Source: Bacillota bacterium
GTDB lineage: Bacteria; Bacillota; DTU025
DNA: 9,912 nucleotides
Direction: 5' to 3'
Assembly (NCBI GenBank): GCA_003456765.1
Contig: DMOT01000056.1
Location: 1 to 9,912, forward strand
Part shown: positions 5,389 through 9,912 of the stretch, piece by piece
How the letters are laid out: each line of letters starts with the position of its first letter
Position numbering within the stretch: position 1 is the first letter of the stretch
Made by a program: the position numbers and the translations under genes
Notes under the pieces: model-generated
What the model was told of the DNA's origin: nothing
Seen by the model: the letters and a program-made list of their open reading frames with translations, nothing else
Databases searched by the model: none

Positions 5389-8256
5389 CTAGAGGCGTAC
5401 AAGCATGTCCAGTGCGTCAGCCACAAATGATCTTACATTGTCGTCAGAAAGCATTTCGGGCGACAATATGTCGCATCCCACATACATTACGCGCCCCGCC
5501 AACACAACTGCGGAGTTGTAATGCTCTGCATGGGTAGGGCTGCCATCGGCATCAGACCATGTGCCGAGCTCGCTGGTGCCAGGGAGGCGTCGCACTATGA
5601 TTGCGCGAGAATCCGGAACGTCCAAGGGTGAGGAGATCACGCCATCCGCGCCCGTCGGCATGATTCGGCTATGCAGAGGAGCAACCCCCTGCCATCCTAT
5701 GAATGAGACTCCAAGCAGATCAGCCAGGTGGAAACCGTGCGCCCCGTAAGCTTTTTCATCCACAGTCTTAAGAGAAGTCTGCGCAGTCGCCAACACTCTA
5801 CCGCCGGCCGCTACGAAATCCCGAACAGCCTGCAACTGGACCTCTGACATCCGTCTCGCATTTGAGAGCACCAGAACCGTGGGGCAATACTCCGCCACGT
5901 ATGGCAGGATCCCAATATCGTCCTCTGAAACCTCGACACACTCATAACCTGCCTCTTTCGCAAAATCGAATATGGTGTCTATCTGATACTGGTAGTCCCA
6001 CCGCATATCCTCATACCACGCTTCGTTCGCGCGGCTTGCAAAGACCGCAACCAATCCCTTTCCATCCTCCGGCGCTCTCAACTCGGCTGACGGCACATCC
6101 AGGGCGGCAATGTAGGGTAGATGGTCCGATGCCAGGGTCCGCGGAACACGGGCTGCATCCGGCTCCTGGGCTATGCCTATGTCAAAAGAGGTGAATATGT
6201 AGTCTATGCGCCGGGAGGGGCTGTAAGCGTCGTATGTATATCCTCCCTTGAGATAGTCCCTTCCGAAAAGTCCTTCCTTTACCAGCTCAGCACTGCTCAC
6301 CAGAACCCTGTAGGTCGGCATTGTGTCGTTGAACTCACCAAGCGCCAGGGATATCTCTTCGGTGTGGGGAGATGCATTGAAATCTCCCATCATTATTTTC
6401 GGGCCCACTGCTTGAGACGCAATATCGAGCAATGCGGCAACCTGCGCCCGGCGGCCCTCCTCCGCCTTCACGTCCAGGTGCGTTACGAAAACGTTGAGGA
6501 TGGTCCCGTCCACGTCAACCTGGGCCTCCAAAACCGCCCTGGGTTCATTGTCCGCAGGGTTCGGCAGGGGATGGTTGCGCCAGGAGCGGATGGGGTACCG
6601 CGAGATCAAGGCATTGCCGAATTGACCCCCATTGTAGTAGATCGTTCGACCGTACACATGTTCATACCCCAGTTTTTCGCCTATGTAAGCAGCCTGGTCC
6701 ACTTCGCCGGATCTTAGGGTGCCGCGGTCGACCTCACACATGCCTACGATGTCGACACCCTCCGCTACTATCAGGTCAGCAATTCTGTCCAGATCGAGCA
6801 GGAGGTCTGCCCCGACACCGCTGTGTATGTTGTATGTCATGACGTTGACCCGATGGGCAGGTTTCAACTCAAGCCGTGGGCGGTCACTGTAGCTTTCGGC
6901 GTGGGCTATTGCTTTCTCCGCTTCGGCCCTGGCCGCATCTCCGTCCAAAGAAGCGTCGTCCGTCTTGTCTGTGTCGCCCTCTGCAGACTCGCTGGCATCT
7001 GGCGCCACATCTTCTCTTGCTGCATCTTCATTCTGGCCGTGGCTTTCGCCCACCGTGTACACATCTCCCAGGTTCACCTGCATAGCCATGGCCATCAGCC
7101 TTGCCACATCAGTGTTGTCGGCGGCAGATGCGAACGGCTCCGAGCACGGACCCTGTGCAAAGAGATAGACTGGTTCCATGGTGTGCCCGTCGGTGCTGAA
7201 CGTGACCGTTCCGTTCGAAGCTTCAACGCCTCCTGTCTCATGATCCGCAGTCACAATGACCAATGTATCGTCCCGTCCCAAAGCCCATTCGAGTCCTGCT
7301 GAGATTGCCTTGTCGAAAGCAAGCATCTCGCTGATGAGCATCTCAGCATCATTATCATGGCAGGAATCGTCTATCCTTGCCCCCTCTACCATGAGGAAGA
7401 ATCCTTCACCTCCGGCAGACGAAAGGAGCTCTATGGCCCTGGCCGTCATCTCGGCCAAACTCGGCTGCTCCTCGGGGTCTCTCACAACATCGTAGTCCAT
7501 GTCTGTCAGAGCGAACAAGCCCAGCAGCGGCATGGACGACGCTTCCAGGAAAGCCTCCCTCTCCTGGATCACTGTGTATCCCTTGTCTTCAGCGAGCTTC
7601 ATCGGGGGAACCGTCCTCTGGAAGAGGGTAGGCAGGAAGCTTGCGGCGCCTCCTCCAAGAATCACATCGACTCCCGTCTCCACCATCTCTGCGGCAATCT
7701 CGCGTCCACTTCCGCGATCTGAAACATGAACCGAAAAGCCCGCAGGCGTAGCATCTGTAATTGAAGCGGTGCTGACCAACCCGGTATACCGCCCGCTATC
7801 CCTGGCCGCTTCCAATATGTTTGGCACAGCCGTTCCGTCGGGAAGCACACCAAGTGACCGATTGACAGTCTTATGCCCTGTCGCAAGAGCAGTCGCCCCC
7901 GCCGCTGAGTCGGTGAGATGTCCTCCCCATGAATTCGTGGTTATCCTGGTAACTACGGGCATGAAATCGATTGTCAGCATGAACGGGCTGGCGTTGCGGG
8001 CAGCCTCTATCTGCCCGTGGCCCATTCCGTCTCCGATGAACAATATCACATTGCGGACGGCTTTGCTCTCTTCGGCCGAACATGCGGATGGATGAACCCA
8101 TCCTATCATGTTGCCGCTGGGCCCGGAGACTGCCGGCCCGATCAGAGAGAGCATTAAGCAAATGGCAAGCGTGGTGGCGAGTACGGCCAACCTGTGGGCC
8201 CCCGCAAATCGCCGGTTGCCCTCTGAATGAGTCCTGTATGAAAGAATCCTGGCCAA
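5389..8256 (-). CDS. secreted alkaline phosphatase / EEP-domain phosphodiesterase / amidotransferase-like fusion
   Basis: This is a 955-residue three-part protein. A long signal peptide or anchor (hydrophobic 23-42) is followed by an alkaline phosphatase domain (about 66-395). That domain has Asp76 in FIGDG, nucleophile Ser117 in TDSAAGATALATG, Glu291, Asp296 and His300 in VEGARIDDSCHDND, Asp338 and His339 in TADHETGG and His358 in DGHTMEP, so all expected metal ligands are present. An acidic low-complexity linker (about 402-456) joins it to an endonuclease/exonuclease/phosphatase domain (about 468-720): Asn476, Glu508, His593, Asp625 and Asn627 in GDFN, Asp685 in RRIDYIF, and Asp711 and His712 in SDH. 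The last part (733-955) resembles class I amidotransferase-like or GH42-trimerisation domains, without an elbow cysteine. Expected action is extracytoplasmic cleavage of phosphodiesters and phosphomonoesters. The TTG 8256 start has GGGAGGT 8 nt upstream. An extracellular nuclease-phosphatase is the alternative reading. Confidence 0.88.
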   Translation of the reverse strand: MARILSYRTHSEGNRRFAGAHRLAVLATTLAICLMLSLIGPAVSGPSGNMIGWVHPSACSAEESKAVRNVILFIGDGMGHGQIEAARNASPFMLTIDFMPVVTRITTNSWGGHLTDSAAGATALATGHKTVNRSLGVLPDGTAVPNILEAARDSGRYTGLVSTASITDATPAGFSVHVSDRGSGREIAAEMVETGVDVILGGGAASFLPTLFQRTVPPMKLAEDKGYTVIQEREAFLEASSMPLLGLFALTDMDYDVVRDPEEQPSLAEMTARAIELLSSAGGEGFFLMVEGARIDDSCHDNDAEMLISEMLAFDKAISAGLEWALGRDDTLVIVTADHETGGVEASNGTVTFSTDGHTMEPVYLFAQGPCSEPFASAADNTDVARLMAMAMQVNLGDVYTVGESHGQNEDAAREDVAPDASESAEGDTDKTDDASLDGDAARAEAEKAIAHAESYSDRPRLELKPAHRVNVMTYNIHSGVGADLLLDLDRIADLIVAEGVDIVGMCEVDRGTLRSGEVDQAAYIGEKLGYEHVYGRTIYYNGGQFGNALISRYPIRSWRNHPLPNPADNEPRAVLEAQVDVDGTILNVFVTHLDVKAEEGRRAQVAALLDIASQAVGPKIMMGDFNASPHTEEISLALGEFNDTMPTYRVLVSSAELVKEGLFGRDYLKGGYTYDAYSPSRRIDYIFTSFDIGIAQEPDAARVPRTLASDHLPYIAALDVPSAELRAPEDGKGLVAVFASRANEAWYEDMRWDYQYQIDTIFDFAKEAGYECVEVSEDDIGILPYVAEYCPTVLVLSNARRMSEVQLQAVRDFVAAGGRVLATAQTSLKTVDEKAYGAHGFHLADLLGVSFIGWQGVAPLHSRIMPTGADGVISSPLDVPDSRAIIVRRLPGTSELGTWSDADGSPTHAEHYNSAVVLAGRVMYVGCDILSPEMLSDDNVRSFVADALDMLVRL

Positions 8257-8264
8257 TGTGTGAT

Positions 8265-8271
8265 ACCTCCC
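8265..8271 (-). promoter_or_regulatory. Shine-Dalgarno fixing the TTG start of the phosphatase fusion
   Basis: The minus strand reads GGGAGGT, 8 nt before TTG 8256. No ATG or GTG in frame is near, and the TTG places a basic n-region (several Arg) just before the hydrophobic signal segment, as expected for a secreted protein. Confidence 0.55.
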
Positions 8272-8294
8272 TTATCCCTACGTCAGGCCAAATC

Positions 8295-8310
8295 GCCATG
8301 GAACCATGGC
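8295..8310. promoter_or_regulatory. near-perfect 16-bp palindrome, candidate operator
   Basis: GCCATGG, AA, CCATGGC: two 7-bp arms with a 2-bp centre, in the 102-bp gap between the MalG-type permease stop and the phosphatase start. The arms are too close for a stable hairpin loop without unpairing the centre, which is more typical of a dimeric repressor site. No regulator gene is in the window and no clear -35/-10 pair was found nearby, so the operator role is a guess. Confidence 0.3.
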
Positions 8311-8358
8311 AGTCTTGTTTGCTGCCCCCGGGGACTCAGCCCCGAACTCCTACGCCCC

Positions 8359-9261
8359 TTACCCCTTCATCCCCGTTATGGTGATGCCTTCCACGAAGTA
8401 TCTCTGAGTGAACAGGAAGAGAATAAGCACAGGCGCAATGGCCATCAGCGACGCCGCGTTAATCAGGTTCTGATAGCTGAAATACTGCCCTGAAAAGTAC
8501 GGAATTGCCAGGGGCAATGTGCGAAGCCTGTCGGAGTTCACACAAATCAGCGGCCAAATGTAAGCACCCCAGTGCCCTGTAAAGGTAAAGAGGGTCTGCG
8601 TAGCCAGGGCTGGCTTCACAAGGGGAACTATGATTTGGCGGAAAATTCGAAACTCGCTTGCCCCGTCAATGCGTGCGGCATCAAGCAATTCATCGGGGAT
8701 CGTCATCATGAACTGCCTCATCAAGAAGATACCTGATGCGCTCGATAGGCCGACGATGATCAACCCTGCATAAGTGTTTATCAGGCTGGCCCTGGCCATC
8801 ATCACGTAAAGGGGCACTATCGTTGCAGGGAACGGCACCATCATGGTGGAGAGAATGAGCCAGAACAGCACGTTTCTTCCGACGAACCTGTACTTCGCAA
8901 ACCCGAACCCCGCCATGGAACAGGTTATCACCGTCACTATCGTAGGTATCACCGATGTGATGATGCTGTTCATGTAGTAACGGGCAAAGGGTATCCTCTC
9001 GAACACCTCCCTGAAGTTGGCCAGTGTGGGGTTTCGGGGAAAAAATGTCGGCGGGAAAATCGAGATCTCCTGTAGCGTCTTAAACGACGACAGTATCAGC
9101 CAGACAAATGGCAAAGCCATCAGGATGGCCCCCAGGGTCACCAGGATGTAAGTGAGCGCCCTTCCGATGATTCGCTGCCACTTCACTGTCTCTCCAAATC
9201 CGTGCCTGTTACGCTTGTGCAGAGCAGAATCCAGGCTGCTGTTATCGAGATTTGTATTCAT
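8359..9261 (-). CDS. CUT1-type carbohydrate ABC transporter permease (MalG/UgpE class)
   Basis: This is an integral membrane protein of 300 residues, a usual length for the second permease of a CUT1 importer. About six hydrophobic helices are visible, near 34-60, 97-122, 131-155, 161-183, 216-238 and 266-290. The cytoplasmic EAA loop reads DELLDAARIDGASE (190-203) and ends in IVPLVKP, the docking site for the ATPase. The C-terminus VEGITITGMKG is the classic ending of MalG-like permeases (ITxGAVKG). ATG 9261 overlaps the stop of the preceding permease by ATGA, with GGGAGGT (9271-9277) 9 nt upstream. The frame stays open further upstream, but that part overlaps the other permease and is not coding. 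The family transports sugars, polyols or glycerol-3-phosphate compounds. The substrate cannot be read from the sequence. Confidence 0.93.
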   Translation of the reverse strand: MNTNLDNSSLDSALHKRNRHGFGETVKWQRIIGRALTYILVTLGAILMALPFVWLILSSFKTLQEISIFPPTFFPRNPTLANFREVFERIPFARYYMNSIITSVIPTIVTVITCSMAGFGFAKYRFVGRNVLFWLILSTMMVPFPATIVPLYVMMARASLINTYAGLIIVGLSSASGIFLMRQFMMTIPDELLDAARIDGASEFRIFRQIIVPLVKPALATQTLFTFTGHWGAYIWPLICVNSDRLRTLPLAIPYFSGQYFSYQNLINAASLMAIAPVLILFLFTQRYFVEGITITGMKG

Positions 9262-9912
9262 TCGTACGTGACCTCCCTGCCGAGGAACTTCCACTGGATC
9301 ACGGTGATCACAAGGATTATGCCGAACAGGACGAAGGACATTGCCGCTGCAAGCCCAAACTGGAGATCGCCGAAGGCCCGCTTGAAAATGTACGACACAA
9401 CCACCTGGGTAGCATCGAGCGGCCCTCCGCCTGTCAACACGTTTATCAGCCCGAACACCTGGAACGAACTGATTACGCTTGTGACCAGAATGTAGAGCGT
9501 GGTGGGCTTCAGCAGAGGAAGCGTGATGTACCTGAACGCATCCCAACGCCCTGCCCCGTCTATAGCAGCCGCCTCATAATAGGTACGCGGTATGCCCTGC
9601 AGGGCCGCAAGATACACAACCATCCGATAGCCTATGCCCGACCAAATTGCCACAAGAATGACTGAGAACATAGCCCAGTTCGGGTCGCCCAACCAGTCTT
9701 GCGGCTGCAGCCCGATGAGGCTCACTATCTGGTTGAATATCCCGAGATTAGGGTGATACATCCAGGTCCAGATAACCGCCGCAATCGACAGCGGGGTAAT
9801 CACGGGAAGATAATATAGCAGTCTGAAGTACTTCTTCCCCTTTATGCCCGTATTGAGAAGGAGGGCAACCAGGAGCGCCAGCACCATCTGCAACGGGACC
9901 ACGCCCAATGAG
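9258..9912 (-). CDS. CUT1-type carbohydrate ABC transporter permease (MalF/UgpA class), partial
   Basis: The frame runs off the right edge, leaving 217 C-terminal residues; roughly the first 70-90 residues, with the first helix, are missing. Visible hydrophobic helices include VLALLVALLLN, the LYYLPVITPLSIAAVIWTWMY region, FSVILVAIWSGIGY, LYILVTSVISSFQVF and a final AAAMSFVLFGIILVITVIQW. The EAA loop is GIPRTYYEAAAIDGAGRWDAF followed by ITLPLLKP, matching the MalF/UgpA pattern. The stretch LTGGGPLDATQVVVSYIFKRAF is also standard for this class. It ends REVTYE, and its TGA overlaps the ATG of the partner permease, so the two are translationally coupled and form the transmembrane heterodimer. 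TTG 9908 is in frame but is not the start, since sequence homologous to family members continues upstream. A solute-binding protein gene is expected beyond 9912. Confidence 0.92.
   Translation of the reverse strand, partial: SLGVVPLQMVLALLVALLLNTGIKGKKYFRLLYYLPVITPLSIAAVIWTWMYHPNLGIFNQIVSLIGLQPQDWLGDPNWAMFSVILVAIWSGIGYRMVVYLAALQGIPRTYYEAAAIDGAGRWDAFRYITLPLLKPTTLYILVTSVISSFQVFGLINVLTGGGPLDATQVVVSYIFKRAFGDLQFGLAAAMSFVLFGIILVITVIQWKFLGREVTYE

Noticed and set aside
4989..5537. 182-residue + strand reading frame spanning the gap between the phosphatase and glycosidase-like genes
   Set aside because: Mostly antisense to both genes with unlikely composition; it also provides no explanation for the gap.
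6121..6717. 198-residue + strand reading frame opposite the EEP domain
   Set aside because: It is antisense to a domain whose catalytic motifs are intact; no recognisable protein motif and no good ribosome site.
8073..8096. possible lipoprotein signal at the Ser-Ala-Cys near residue 59 of the phosphatase fusion
   Set aside because: The residues before Cys59 (HPSA) lack the Leu and small-residue pattern of a lipobox, and it lies about 17 residues after the hydrophobic segment.
7871..8299. 142-residue minus-strand frame overlapping the phosphatase N-terminus
   Set aside because: It lies in an alternative frame of a gene with a clear signal peptide and catalytic motifs.
8329..8344. CGGGG/CCCCG stem-loop after the MalG-type permease stop
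   Set aside because: Only 5 bp and no T-tract on either strand, so it is too weak to call a terminator.
9262..9546. N-terminal extension of the MalG-type permease frame up to 9546
   Set aside because: The added residues are Arg/His-rich, unlike any permease, and overlap the MalF-type gene; the ATGA overlap and GGGAGGT support ATG 9261.
1..9912. CRISPR arrays, tRNA/rRNA genes, insertion sequences or phage features
   Set aside because: No spaced direct repeats, cloverleaf or rRNA-like stretches, transposase or integrase motifs were seen on either strand.

Overview
The window looks like chromosomal DNA of a moderately GC-rich Bacillota-like (Gram-positive, clostridial or Limnochordia-type) bacterium. 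This is inferred from a DegV-type protein end, a DUF2905 protein, very strong Shine-Dalgarno sites (AGGAGGT, GGGAGGT) and frequent GTG/TTG starts. No rRNA, tRNA, CRISPR or insertion sequence was seen.

Layout: on the + strand, positions 1-105 hold the last residues of a DegV-family protein. A 150-base spacer with two stem-loops follows, then a small membrane protein of the DUF2905 type (270-494). Everything from 529 to the right edge is one minus-strand gene series that meets DUF2905 tail to tail across a 34-bp gap. Read in transcription order (right to left) it encodes two CUT1-type sugar ABC permeases (9912-9258, cut by the window edge, and 9261-8359, overlapping by ATGA). Next come a secreted alkaline phosphatase fused to an endonuclease/exonuclease/phosphatase domain and a third amidotransferase-like domain (8256-5389), and a cytoplasmic glycosidase-like protein resembling DUF6259 (5278-2912). 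The series ends with a PHP-domain phosphoesterase (2908-2066) and two tandem SIS-domain phosphosugar-binding proteins (2060-1332 and 1275-529).

Working model (inference): the set resembles a phosphorylated-glycoside scavenging pathway. The exported multidomain hydrolase would remove phosphomonoester and phosphodiester groups outside the cell. The CUT1 importer would take up the released sugar, polyol or glycoside. The DUF6259-like enzyme would cleave glycosidic bonds inside, and the PHP and SIS proteins would act on sugar phosphates. The solute-binding protein and ATPase are not in view; the former is likely just beyond 9912. The substrate cannot be told from sequence. The three-domain phosphatase and its neighbourhood are the most notable part of the window.
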